In this document: positions 1 to 7,409 of the stretch, one piece after another
Numbering within the stretch: position 1 is the first letter of the stretch
Layout of the letters: each line of letters starts with the position of its first letter
Virus record (IMG/VR): IMGVR_UViG_3300009163_000052
Span: 1 to 49,797 of that record
Source of the DNA: a virus
Length of the DNA: 49,797 nt
Reading direction: 5' to 3' (one strand)
Position numbers and translations under genes: made by a program
The notes under the pieces: model-generated
What the model was told of the DNA's origin: nothing
The model's database searches: none
What the model saw: the letters and a program-made list of their open reading frames with translations, nothing else

Positions 1-1039
1 ACCAGATACTGCCTGTTGGGCGTGGAGTTGCATCCACTGTGCGCCATGCAGGAGTCTGTGTGTGCTTGCTGGCATAGAAGGTTGGGCGATAGTAATCGCC
101 GGCCACTAATCCAAGGTTGGATAATGCACTGCCTGTACCGCCAGCAACAATTGTTAGCTCGCCGCCACTGGCAGCATCACTGTTGACAAAAATTGCAAGA
201 CGATAAGATAATACTGTAGCAGTTACGCCGGCGATATTTGCACCATTGATGTCGCCAGCAGCCGACGAAGCTGTTGTGCCAGTTAGTGTAACAGTAGTTC
301 CGTTAAGAACAAATCTGTGACCAACGGTTGTTGTTGGGTTAGCAACAGAACCAATTACAGTAGGGATTGTATCTTGCCAATCCTGACTACCAACAAGTAC
401 CCAATCACCTTGATAATTCTTACGATATACTGGGTTGTTAGCGTTAGTTGCAACAACTGCATAATCGCCTGCTTTACCAATGCTTGGGATTGGGAGGCTA
501 CCTGTAACATAAGCAGTATTTGTTAAAACATGAAGCTTGCCTTGACCACTTGCATTAGTGGTGTTAATTTGAGCAAAACCACCAGCTGTAGCATTCCATT
601 CAAAAATACCGTATCTGCTTGCATCTGTATCAAACCATAATGTACCGTTAACAGGATCTGCCATTGGGCGAGTTAACTTGCTGGCAAGTGCATTGAGGTC
701 AATGTCTGCTCGCATTACGTATGCCATGCTTGCAACACCTAGTGTGGTGTAAGCGGCAAGTAAGCCGTATTCGTTTAGTTCGTAACCATGTACCGGAGTA
801 CCGTTTGGAGCATAAAAATTTGGCTTGCCGAAGGCGTTGACCAATTCACGCTGACTTGTTACTAGTAGTGGTTTGCCAGCATTGGCAGCAGTAGTGTACG
901 TAGCCAATGTACCAGCGGGGTTTGCTTTATTCTCAGCAGTAGCTAAAAGAATAAAAGGAATTGTGCCTTTCGAGCCCGGCGTATAGTTACTTTCGTCAAT
1001 GATTGTAACTGCTGTGCCTGGAGAAATTAGATTTGCCAT
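1..1039 (-). CDS. gp18: tail sheath protein, gp18-like (3' end outside window)
   Basis: The contractile tail sheath subunit, which polymerises around the tail tube and contracts to drive the tube through the host envelope. I translated it by hand from the ATG at 1039-1037; it stays open to the window edge, giving 346 residues of the N-terminal part. It opens MANLISPGTAVTIID, the usual start of T4-like sheath proteins, and the visible part ends at PTGSIW, resembling the PTGS-W motif of the family. The C-terminal half, including the polymerisation core, lies to the left of the window. A weak Shine-Dalgarno (AGGATGGA) and a late-promoter-like octamer at 1069-1076 sit just upstream. Identity is from recalled family features, not a search. 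Confidence 0.8.
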   Translation of the reverse strand, partial: MANLISPGTAVTIIDESNYTPGSKGTIPFILLATAENKANPAGTLATYTTAANAGKPLLVTSQRELVNAFGKPNFYAPNGTPVHGYELNEYGLLAAYTTLGVASMAYVMRADIDLNALASKLTRPMADPVNGTLWFDTDASRYGIFEWNATAGGFAQINTTNASGQGKLHVLTNTAYVTGSLPIPSIGKAGDYAVVATNANNPVYRKNYQGDWVLVGSQDWQDTIPTVIGSVANPTTTVGHRFVLNGTTVTLTGTTASSAAGDINGANIAGVTATVLSYRLAIFVNSDAASGGELTIVAGGTGSALSNLGLVAGDYYRPTFYASKHTQTPAWRTVDATPRPTGSIW

Positions 1040-1068
1040 ATTTTGTCCATCCTATTGTTGGTATAAAA

Positions 1069-1076
1069 GTATTTAG
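1069..1076 (-). promoter_or_regulatory. late-promoter-like octamer CTAAATAC before the sheath gene
   Basis: On the minus strand the octamer reads CTAAATAC inside GGCTAAATACT. It lies 30 bases upstream of the sheath ATG and matches T4 late promoter TATAAATA at the TAAATA core. The same GGCTAAATACT string precedes the 2709-residue fibre gene at 18606-18613. Confidence 0.5.
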
Positions 1077-1139
1077 CCATTTGGCCGTAAACACCCCGCT
1101 TTAGCCAGCCCTTTGCAAAGGTATTAGGTAAATAGCTGT

Positions 1140-1481
1140 ATGGAACAGAGACCATTATGCCAGGCATGTCATAAACATCCCGCTGCTATTAATTATCAAA
1201 AAGATGGAATAACGCACTTTAGACGCAAGTGCGATACCTGTGCCAGGAAGAAGAAGCCCAAGAAAACTAACTGGCAGTTAGCAGGCTATGCAAAGAAGAA
1301 GCAGTGCGAAAGATGCGGGTTTAAAAGCAAGTGGCATCAGCAGTTTTTTGTATATCATGCTGATGGCAACTTAAAAAACGTACAGCACACAAATCTAAGA
1401 ACAGTGTGTGGCAATTGTCAGATAGAGATTGCTGTCACCGGCCTAGGTTGGCAGCAGGGCGACCTGATCCCGGACTATTGA
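1140..1481 (+). CDS. small zinc-binding protein with degenerate HNH-like fold
   Basis: A 113-residue basic protein with four CxxC pairs: C7/C10, C31/C34, C56/C59 and C90/C93. The C-terminal half, CERCGF ... VYHADGN ... NLRTVCGNC, has the layout of an HNH/treble-clef domain, in which two CxxC pairs hold zinc around an H-x-DGN and N-L motif. The His that normally follows the last CxxC is Gln (CGNCQ), so nuclease activity is doubtful; a structural or DNA-binding role is as likely. Its last 39 bases overlap the 3' end of the convergent dNMP kinase gene. It stands alone on the plus strand between minus-strand genes. It is fairly surely a real gene (dense Cys pairs, basic composition); the function is inference. 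Confidence 0.6.
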   Translation: MEQRPLCQACHKHPAAINYQKDGITHFRRKCDTCARKKKPKKTNWQLAGYAKKKQCERCGFKSKWHQQFFVYHADGNLKNVQHTNLRTVCGNCQIEIAVTGLGWQQGDLIPDY

Positions 1482-2096
1482 TTCTACCTGCTTGTACAAG
1501 TGGTCAATTGAGCCATTGTTGTCAATTTCAAAATCAAATGTAGTGCCCACCCATGCTGTTTCACTGGCATGAATACCTGCACGTTCTAGCCTAGATCTGC
1601 TGGTGGCAAACAACATGTTATGATCACCTTCGTTGAAGTTAACAGCATCCTGATACCAGGAGGGTAACTCTCCACGCTTTACCCAGACAACAATACCACC
1701 GGCTTGTTTAATAGATTTAATCTCGTTGGGGAAGCGGCAATCGCTGATCACAATATCGTCTGTGGATGTTCGCATTTTGTTTTCAACACTGGCAATCCAG
1801 ATATCGTTATGGAATCCTCTGCGGCAGACTTCTGTACCCCAGAGCTGTAGTACTAGACGTGGGGTAAGATCTGGCATGTCAAGACGCTTGGACCACCATG
1901 GATCAACTTGCTCGCGCCATTCACGGGCTTCTTTGGTACGCCCTTCAAGTAGTGTGCGGTCCCAGCCAAACACTGCGGCCACAGCATCTTTGAGAGTGTT
2001 GGCAAAACTATCTCTACGGAATTCGTGGAAATTAACTAGGTAGTCAGCTACAGTGTCTTTGCCCGAGCCTATAAAACCGCACACACCAATGATCAT
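1443..2096 (-). CDS. gp1: deoxynucleoside monophosphate kinase, gp1-like
   Basis: Phosphorylates dNMPs to dNDPs in the cytoplasm for phage DNA synthesis. The N-terminus has a P-loop, GFIGSGKDT, directly after the first beta strand (MIIGVCG), and further on is WGTEVCRRGFHNDIW, resembling the conserved LxGTE-x-R segment of T4 gp1. At about 217 residues it is close to T4 gp1 (241). Open reading extends to 2138, but the start at 2096 is preferred because AGGGG lies about six bases upstream and leaves MIIGVCG as the N-terminus; ATG 2102 is the alternative. The 3' end overlaps the convergent HNH-like gene by 39 bases. It is the only obvious nucleotide kinase in the window and complements the dCMP deaminase at 40.7-41.2 kb. 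Confidence 0.85.
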   Translation of the reverse strand: MIIGVCGFIGSGKDTVADYLVNFHEFRRDSFANTLKDAVAAVFGWDRTLLEGRTKEAREWREQVDPWWSKRLDMPDLTPRLVLQLWGTEVCRRGFHNDIWIASVENKMRTSTDDIVISDCRFPNEIKSIKQAGGIVVWVKRGELPSWYQDAVNFNEGDHNMLFATSRSRLERAGIHASETAWVGTTFDFEIDNNGSIDHLYKQVESIVRDQVALLPT

Positions 2097-2156
2097 GAAC
2101 ATCCCCTGTAAGTACACTCTACTATAGCAAAGTGTCACGGGATTGTCAACGGTTAA

Positions 2157-2909
2157 TTAGCCAAAGATAAAGCTAAGTGGCTCCGATCCGTCCACATAGT
2201 TCTTAAGGTCTTCCAGGTGTTGGGTCATTTCTTCTTTGGCTTCAGACTTCAGCGATTCGCCATTGAGTGTTGTACCGCCCTGTGGGCCGGCAATGGTAGC
2301 AAACTTGCTACGTGCTTCACCTAATGTGTACTTGCTGAGACTGTAGCAGTATTCTTGAATCCAAGATTTGGTGCGTGGATCTGTCAACAGCCAAATTTCT
2401 GGCTTGTAGTTATAGGTCCATAGCAGTACAGTTTCGCCTGTGCTCAAGGGATGACGCACAATCACCAACTTCTTGGTAACTGGGTTCCAGGTAAAGTTGA
2501 TGTAGCCGCCAAACATCTTGGCAGTTAGTTCTTGATACTGTGTGTACAACTCGTAGCTTAATAGGCCGCCGGTGCGTCCCACCTTCAACAGATAGGTGTT
2601 CAGGTAACCTGCTTCAAAGGGTTCAAATTGATTGGCTGATCCCGAACTACCAATTGTTCTACGAAAGATTTGACGCACATGGTCAACTTCCTGCGGTAGT
2701 GTGTACTCTTGCTGATTTTCTACAAGCTCTAAGAAAGCATGGCTTTCTTCGCTGGCATTTCTAGCTCTAGCTCTATACAGGGATATAGTGCGCTGATATG
2801 CGTTTTCGTAGTGTTCTGGATCCAGCTCTACGTCTACCATGCCGTCGCCTAGGCGTAGACGTACATAGTCAAATACTCGTTGTTTTAAATAATCTATAGA
2901 ATCAGACAC
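2157..2909 (-). CDS. gp13: neck protein, gp13-like
   Basis: Head-completion/neck protein that, with gp14, closes the packaged head and forms the tail-joining site. It has 250 residues (T4 gp13 is 309). The N-terminus (YVRLRLGDGMVDVELDPEHYENAYQRTISLY) resembles gp13: an LRLG turn, a strand with V-x-V-x-x-D, then a helix carrying the -Y-R-T- segment. The middle and C-terminus are mixed alpha/beta with several aromatic residues. It is divergent from the gp14-like gene, as expected for a neck pair, and has its own late-promoter-like octamer (2928-2935). The C-terminal SEPLSFIFG is hydrophobic. The assignment rests on recalled family shape plus the neighbour. Confidence 0.7.
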   Translation of the reverse strand: MSDSIDYLKQRVFDYVRLRLGDGMVDVELDPEHYENAYQRTISLYRARARNASEESHAFLELVENQQEYTLPQEVDHVRQIFRRTIGSSGSANQFEPFEAGYLNTYLLKVGRTGGLLSYELYTQYQELTAKMFGGYINFTWNPVTKKLVIVRHPLSTGETVLLWTYNYKPEIWLLTDPRTKSWIQEYCYSLSKYTLGEARSKFATIAGPQGGTTLNGESLKSEAKEEMTQHLEDLKNYVDGSEPLSFIFG

Positions 2910-2927
2910 TGTGTATCCTCGTTTTAA

Positions 2928-2935
2928 GTATTTAT
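2928..2935 (-). promoter_or_regulatory. late-promoter-like octamer ATAAATAC before gp13
   Basis: On the minus strand this reads CATAAATACTTAAAACGAGG and lies about 19 bases upstream of the gp13 start codon. It matches T4 TATAAATA in seven positions. It forms a divergent pair with the plus-strand octamer at 2961-2968. Confidence 0.5.
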
Positions 2936-2960
2936 GTTTCTACAGCCAGGACTGTTGGCC

Positions 2961-2968
2961 ATAAATAC
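2961..2968 (+). promoter_or_regulatory. late-promoter-like octamer ATAAATAC before gp14
   Basis: GGCCATAAATACTC, 20 bases before the chosen ATG of the gp14-like gene. It is the same octamer as the divergent minus-strand copy 25 bases away, so the two neck genes would be switched on together at late time. Confidence 0.55.
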
Positions 2969-2987
2969 TCTACAGAGAGAACAGATT

Positions 2988-4145
2988 ATGCCCCGTATTA
3001 GTCTTTGGCAAGGTGGTAAACACACTAACGATTACAAGTTTTTTGATCGTCGTATTCACGAGATGTTTACCGCTGGCGGTACAGATATCTATGTACACAA
3101 ATACCTAGGTCCGCAGAGCCAAGGTGCTACTGGCGATGCCACACAGCCCAATTACGCTACACAAAGCGAAAAGAACATACAAGATCTATTGTTGTTAGAA
3201 AACCGCGATCGCAAGTATGACAGCAGTATCTACAACATGCGGGCCTTGTACAATGTACAAGACTTAGACTTTGATCTTAGCCAATTTGGCTTGTTCTTAC
3301 AAAACGACACACTGTTTATCACTTTCCACTTGAACGATATGGTGGAAAACATGGGTCGTAAACTCATGAACGGTGACGTACTTGAGCTGCCACACTTAAA
3401 AGAATTCTATAGTTTAGATGATACTGTGCCGCTGGCACTCAAACGTTTCTATGTTGTACAAGATGCCACCAAGAGTGCAGAGGGTTTCAGTGCCACTTGG
3501 TGGCCGCACCTGTGGCGTGTCAAAGCTGTGCCGTTGGTCAACAGTCAAGAATTCAAACAGATCATTGATCAAATCTCAAACAGTGGTGGCGAAGATCCTG
3601 TAACAGGGTTAAAACCTGTTGGCACAGGCAACGTTTCCCCAACTGTCATCAGCAACTTACTCAGTACCTACCAGAAAGACCTAAACATCAACGATGCTGT
3701 GATACAGCAAGCAGAAGCCGAAGTACCACAAAGCGGCTACGACACTACACCTTATTGGATTCCGCCACAGGAAGGTGGTACACTGACCAACAGTCCACTA
3801 GAGCCCACAGCTAGCCCAGAAGAAAACTGGACTGGATACCTGGCTGGAGACGGCGTTGCTCCAAATGGCAAGCCAACTGTTGCAGGCACTGCCTTCCCTG
3901 CAGGTGCAGCCATTGGGGATTTCTGCTTACGCTTAGACTTCTTACCAAATCGCTTGTTCCGCTACGATGGCAAGCGTTGGGTTAAAGTGGAAGATGCTGT
4001 ACGTACGAATGTTACACCTGGACAGGGTAATACACTGCGAGATCAGTTCATTAATAATACCTCAACATTTACAGACAGTCAAGGTAACAGTGAAGTCAGT
4101 AAACAAACACTCAGCGACTTGCTCAATCCAAAAGCTGATCACTAG
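2988..4145 (+). CDS. gp14: neck protein, gp14-like
   Basis: Second head-completion/neck protein, partner of gp13 at the portal-tail joint. The start at 2988 is preferred over an in-frame ATG at 2934: GAGAGA precedes it, and the late-promoter-like octamer (2961-2968) would fall inside the longer version. The product is 385 residues, beginning MPRISLWQGG, followed by YKFFDRRIHEMFTAGGTDIYVHKYLG, where T4-like gp14 also has its conserved -I-Y-V-x-K/R-x-L/I segment. The C-terminal part contains GDFCLRLDFLPNRLFRYDGKRW, a beta-hairpin seen in many phage joint proteins. It is longer than T4 gp14 (256), mostly in the region after residue 220. The stop codon TAG overlaps the AGGA Shine-Dalgarno of the next gene, so the two are probably co-translated. 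Confidence 0.7.
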   Translation: MPRISLWQGGKHTNDYKFFDRRIHEMFTAGGTDIYVHKYLGPQSQGATGDATQPNYATQSEKNIQDLLLLENRDRKYDSSIYNMRALYNVQDLDFDLSQFGLFLQNDTLFITFHLNDMVENMGRKLMNGDVLELPHLKEFYSLDDTVPLALKRFYVVQDATKSAEGFSATWWPHLWRVKAVPLVNSQEFKQIIDQISNSGGEDPVTGLKPVGTGNVSPTVISNLLSTYQKDLNINDAVIQQAEAEVPQSGYDTTPYWIPPQEGGTLTNSPLEPTASPEENWTGYLAGDGVAPNGKPTVAGTAFPAGAAIGDFCLRLDFLPNRLFRYDGKRWVKVEDAVRTNVTPGQGNTLRDQFINNTSTFTDSQGNSEVSKQTLSDLLNPKADH

Positions 4146-4154
4146 GATTAAACA

Positions 4155-5546
4155 ATGCAAACACATTTCTATGATGAACAAATAAGACGTTTCCTGCTAC
4201 AGTTGGTGCGTATGTTCAGTAACTTCCAGGTTGAGTTTGGCAAGAACGACGCTGGCGACAAAGTATTTTATCGTGTGCCGGTCAAGTATGGCGACGGCAG
4301 TCGTAATGCCGCGGTTATTCTACAAGGCAATAGCGCAAACACCTTGCCAGCAACACCACAGATTAGTTTGTACATTAGTTCACTGGATTATGCAAGAGAT
4401 CGTGTGCAAAATCCTACATTTGTTGATAAGTTCAGCATACGTCAAAAGCAGTGGGACGAGGGACAACAGGAGTTTTTAAACCAACAAGGCAACGCCTACA
4501 CCATTGAGCGTATGATGCCTGCTCCCTATGACCTAAAAATTAAAGTTGATCTATGGACCAGCAACACAGATCAGAAACTACAGTTGCTTGAACAGATGCT
4601 GGTGTTGTTTAACCCTAGCTTAGAAATACAAAGCACAGAGAACTATCTAGACTGGACCAGTCTTAGTGTTGTGACATTAGATAACGTGACTTTTACCAGT
4701 CGTAGTATTCCACAAGGCACTGATGATACCATTGATGTTGCTACCTTGGACTTTAGTATGCCAATTTGGCTCAGTGCCCCAGCCCGTGTCAAGAAGCTAG
4801 GTGTTATCCAAAAGATTATCACCAGCGTGTTTGACGCCACGGGACAGACTGGAGACCTAAGTGGTATAATTGGCAACGATGATCTGCTACTGGGCACAAG
4901 ACAAGCTGTTACCTTCCAAGATTACGGTATATTTGTACTTGATGGACAGGCAAAATTGTTGAAGAATACCGTTGTATCTTCAGCCAGCACAGTATCTATT
5001 CCCACAGTAACAGGCGATACAAGGAGTTGGCCAGCGGCCCTGGAAAAATACGGGGTAATCCGCAATGGTATCACACAAATAAGACTACAGTGGCAAGACG
5101 ATTTTGAAATTGTTGGCACTGTTGCGCTGGACCCCAGCAACGACCAGATATTATTGTTTACTCCAGACCTTGATACATTACCAGCAAACACACTAGACCC
5201 AATCACTGCTATCATTAATCCACAGAAAGTTGGTCCTGGATTTGGTTTACCAGAACCAGCGGCAGGTCAGCGTTATTTGTTACTAGACAACATTGGCAAT
5301 GCCGATGACAACGAACATGCACCGGCTTGGTATGTAGACGGGGAGCCAGTGGCTGACCGCAATGATATCATTGCCTACGATACAGTCAACAGAACATGGC
5401 GCAAGGTATTTGACAGCAAGACCAATACCACTGTACAATATGTCACTAACTTGACCACAAGTATGCAGTACAAGTTACTTGATGGTAAATGGGTACGCAG
5501 TTGGGAAGGCAAGTACGACCCAATGCATTGGAGAGTAATAATTTGA
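4155..5546 (+). CDS. gp15: proximal tail sheath stabiliser, gp15-like
   Basis: Tail terminator/sheath stabiliser that caps the head-proximal end of the tail and binds the neck. Typical features are the N-terminus FYDEQIRRFLLQLVRMFSNF, then VPVKYGDGSR, LYISSLDYARDR, a YTIERMMPAPYDL strand, DLWTSNTDQKLQLLEQM and LFNPSLEIQSTENYLDWTSL, all in the first 200 residues and in the order seen in T4-like gp15. The protein is 463 residues against 272 in T4; the extra part (about residues 240-463) contains DGEPVADRNDIIAYD and GKWVRSWEGKYDPMHW and looks like an added beta-rich domain. Its stop overlaps the presumed TTG start of the Nudix gene (TTGA). Confidence 0.85.
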   Translation: MQTHFYDEQIRRFLLQLVRMFSNFQVEFGKNDAGDKVFYRVPVKYGDGSRNAAVILQGNSANTLPATPQISLYISSLDYARDRVQNPTFVDKFSIRQKQWDEGQQEFLNQQGNAYTIERMMPAPYDLKIKVDLWTSNTDQKLQLLEQMLVLFNPSLEIQSTENYLDWTSLSVVTLDNVTFTSRSIPQGTDDTIDVATLDFSMPIWLSAPARVKKLGVIQKIITSVFDATGQTGDLSGIIGNDDLLLGTRQAVTFQDYGIFVLDGQAKLLKNTVVSSASTVSIPTVTGDTRSWPAALEKYGVIRNGITQIRLQWQDDFEIVGTVALDPSNDQILLFTPDLDTLPANTLDPITAIINPQKVGPGFGLPEPAAGQRYLLLDNIGNADDNEHAPAWYVDGEPVADRNDIIAYDTVNRTWRKVFDSKTNTTVQYVTNLTTSMQYKLLDGKWVRSWEGKYDPMHWRVII

Positions 5547-5989
5547 CCGAAGCAGTGGGCGCACTCTATTATGCCCTTTCAACAAAACGTTATCTATTCC
5601 TGTTAAGAGACGAAGCAAGACACACCAACACCTGGGGTCTTGTAGGTGGGAAGATTGAGCGAGGCGAAAGTGTCATGGAAGCACTGCGCCGAGAAACCAT
5701 TGAAGAGATTGGGTTTGAGCCCGATGTTGGCAAGTTCATTCCTCTAGAAACATTTACCAGCAGTGACGATAAGTTCAAGTACTATACGTTTGTGTGTACC
5801 ATTGAACACGAGTTTATCCCCAGCTTGAATCACGAGCACAAGGGCTACTGTTGGACGCAGATTGATTATTATCCCAAGCCCTTACACCCGGGTGTGTGGA
5901 GTACTTTTAACTTTGAAAGTGTTCAGCAGAAGATTGCCACACTTGAGTCTATACTAGATGTCAACTATTTGCCTAAACTGCCAGTGTGA
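5543..5989 (+). CDS. Nudix hydrolase
   Basis: Hydrolyses a nucleoside diphosphate linked to another group; the substrate cannot be read from sequence. The Nudix box is complete: a glycine in GGKIERGE, then SVMEALRRETIEEIGF, which satisfies G-x5-E-x7-RE-U-x-EE-x-G-U. I place the start at TTG 5543, inside TTGA, where it overlaps the gp15 stop: GGAGAG lies at 5530-5535 at good spacing, and the protein then starts LTEAVGALYYAL, just before the first Nudix strand (149 residues). The alternative ATG at 5489 would overlap gp15 by 58 bases and add 18 residues with no Nudix character. The 3' end overlaps the convergent minus-strand gene by 36 bases. It is probably co-expressed with neck and tail genes, an odd partner for a housekeeping enzyme. 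Confidence 0.85.
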   Translation: MTEAVGALYYALSTKRYLFLLRDEARHTNTWGLVGGKIERGESVMEALRRETIEEIGFEPDVGKFIPLETFTSSDDKFKYYTFVCTIEHEFIPSLNHEHKGYCWTQIDYYPKPLHPGVWSTFNFESVQQKIATLESILDVNYLPKLPV

Positions 5990-6706
5990 TAGCTGAGTGT
6001 AGTTGAGATTATATTTCCAGGGTTCTGGTGCTGGGCTGCCTTCACTGGGACAAACGTGAAAAAATTCAACTGCTGGGAAGTCTATAAACAGATTGTTCAT
6101 ATTTTCCACCCAACTGCTGTGATCTGTTGTTCCTGACTTCTTTTCATCGTAGCCGTAGGTGTCAGCGTACACATTATTATAGTCGTTTGAAAAGAAGTTA
6201 TCAAAGCCCAGTAGATAGATCTTCTTGTGTCCACTGACTGCGGCCAAATAAGCTGCCAGTGCGCCACTGTTGACAGCAGGATGGTATGGCACTAGATTTT
6301 TATCACTGTTATAGCCCAACAAGAATCGTGTGATCCATACTTGTGTTTTTTTATCTGGACACTCTTTGATGTACTTGCTGAGCATTGGGCCACGAGTGAT
6401 GATCAAGTTGTCTGCTTCAATGTCTCTATAGCCAGCATTGCAGGCCCAGGTACTGTAGGTAGTCCATTCACCTCTAGCAACAACCTTGGGGTGCGGTATT
6501 CTTTTTAAACGAGCGGCTATGCTGGCAGTTGGTATAGCAAGTCTACTGGTACCGTTGCCCAGGACAATTGCATGATCTTTGAATTTAGTTGCATCCACAG
6601 TGGCAGGAATAAACTTTTTAGTGTGGTGTTGCTGGTTATTCTTCCACTCACTGCTTTCAATGACAAATTCGCCTATGTAGTCTTTGACGTTAAATTGTTG
6701 ATACAT
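5954..6706 (-). CDS. Rossmann-like protein, possibly DUF115/GT42-type glycosyltransferase-like
   Basis: A 250-residue protein whose role I cannot name firmly. It has an early strand-glycine turn, AIVLGNGTSR (about residues 46-55), and later a helix-strand block, VNSGALAAYLAAVSGHKKIYLLGFDNF (about 146-172). This arrangement (small-residue-rich helix, then K-x-I-Y-L-L-G-F-D) resembles the core of DUF115/MptE-like proteins and of GT42 sialyltransferases. If correct, it could modify a surface or virion glycan or use a nucleotide-sugar donor. It lies downstream of a small fibre gene (gap 6 bases) and is the last gene of the minus-strand fibre block, so a fibre-related role is plausible but unproven. 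The 3' end overlaps the Nudix gene. Confidence 0.45.
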   Translation of the reverse strand: MYQQFNVKDYIGEFVIESSEWKNNQQHHTKKFIPATVDATKFKDHAIVLGNGTSRLAIPTASIAARLKRIPHPKVVARGEWTTYSTWACNAGYRDIEADNLIITRGPMLSKYIKECPDKKTQVWITRFLLGYNSDKNLVPYHPAVNSGALAAYLAAVSGHKKIYLLGFDNFFSNDYNNVYADTYGYDEKKSGTTDHSSWVENMNNLFIDFPAVEFFHVCPSEGSPAPEPWKYNLNYTQLSHWQFRQIVDI

Positions 6707-6712
6707 TATAGT

Positions 6713-7327
6713 TTATACTGCTATTAATTGACTTGATACCTTCACTGAGTTGTTTGCTGTTGCCCCAGTGAAGGATAGTTCCACGTTTCCTGTGTTTATG
6801 CCAACAGAAAACGTGCCCATGTTATTGCCTGTTAGTATTTCGCCGTAAGTGATCAAACTAGCTGTTGTGCCGTCGTGTACTACCAAGCACTCTGTGATTG
6901 AGTAGTTTGGACTATTGGAAACTGTAACTATGTACTTGGCGCCGCGATAATCAGCGGCTGCAAAAGAAGATATAACTGCAGAACTTGTGCCTACTACAAC
7001 AGCGGTTGGAGAATTTTTAAAAGAATTTGTTACATTGATGCTAGAAACTTTTAAATCTTTATAGCCAGTTACAGCAATGGTATTGGCTGTTTCTGTGCTA
7101 GATGTACTTACCAACGCAAAAGTACTATCAGCTTCCGCCCACACAACAGCCAACGTTCCGCTGGATCCGCGAGTGAACAATAGGCCTACATCTTTGGCAT
7201 TGGCGCCAGTGGTTCCGGCATTGAGACTAATTAAGTTGTCGTTGAGCCCAACGGTGGTAGAGTCGCTGGACAGTATTGACCCGTTGCCTGCATTAATCTG
7301 TCCTAGTCTGGGTTTAGTGAGCGCCAT
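6713..7327 (-). CDS. small fibre protein sharing two modules with larger fibre genes
   Basis: A 204-residue beta-rich protein. Residues about 22-75 carry a module with D-x-L-I-x-L-x-x-G ... DVGLLFTRG ... VVWAEADSTFALVS, also seen in the 2709-residue and 215-residue fibre proteins. Residues about 118-204 form a C-terminal module (ADYRGAKYIVTVSN ... CLVVHDGTTASLITYGEI ... GTFSVGI) shared with the C-termini of the 2709- and 475-residue proteins. It looks like a minimal fibre made only of the joining and tip modules. A terminator of the upstream fibre gene and a late-promoter-like octamer (7347-7354) separate it from its neighbour. The virion location is inferred from context. Confidence 0.7.
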   Translation of the reverse strand: MALTKPRLGQINAGNGSILSSDSTTVGLNDNLISLNAGTTGANAKDVGLLFTRGSSGTLAVVWAEADSTFALVSTSSTETANTIAVTGYKDLKVSSINVTNSFKNSPTAVVVGTSSAVISSFAAADYRGAKYIVTVSNSPNYSITECLVVHDGTTASLITYGEILTGNNMGTFSVGINTGNVELSFTGATANNSVKVSSQLIAV

Positions 7328-7346
7328 ATGTCTTCATTCCGTTGAA

Positions 7347-7354
7347 ATATTTAT
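7347..7354 (-). promoter_or_regulatory. late-promoter-like octamer ATAAATAT
   Basis: On the minus strand this reads GATAAATATTTC, 20 bases upstream of the 204-residue fibre gene and only 4 bases past the terminator stem of the gene before it. It would restart transcription after that terminator. Confidence 0.45.
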
Positions 7355-7355
7355 C

Positions 7356-7387
7356 AAAAAAATAGGGCTGTTGCCAACCCTATTTTT
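7356..7387 (-). terminator. factor-independent terminator after the 992-residue fibre gene
   Basis: A perfect 10-bp stem, AAAAATAGGG/CCCTATTTTT (7358-7367 with 7378-7387), and a 10-base loop. On the minus strand the stem's second arm ends in a run of T (seven in total), 23 bases after the stop codon at 7410. It could also act on plus-strand transcripts. Confidence 0.65.
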
Positions 7388-7409
7388 ATGTTACGAAATG
7401 AATTAGCTG

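Noticed and set aside
1128-1135. Late promoter GTAAATAG before the HNH-like gene
   Set aside because: Five bases before the start codon, too near for a normal leader; not listed.
2540-2764. Small plus-strand frame opposite gp13
   Set aside because: Inside a well-supported minus-strand gene, no motif or ribosome site.
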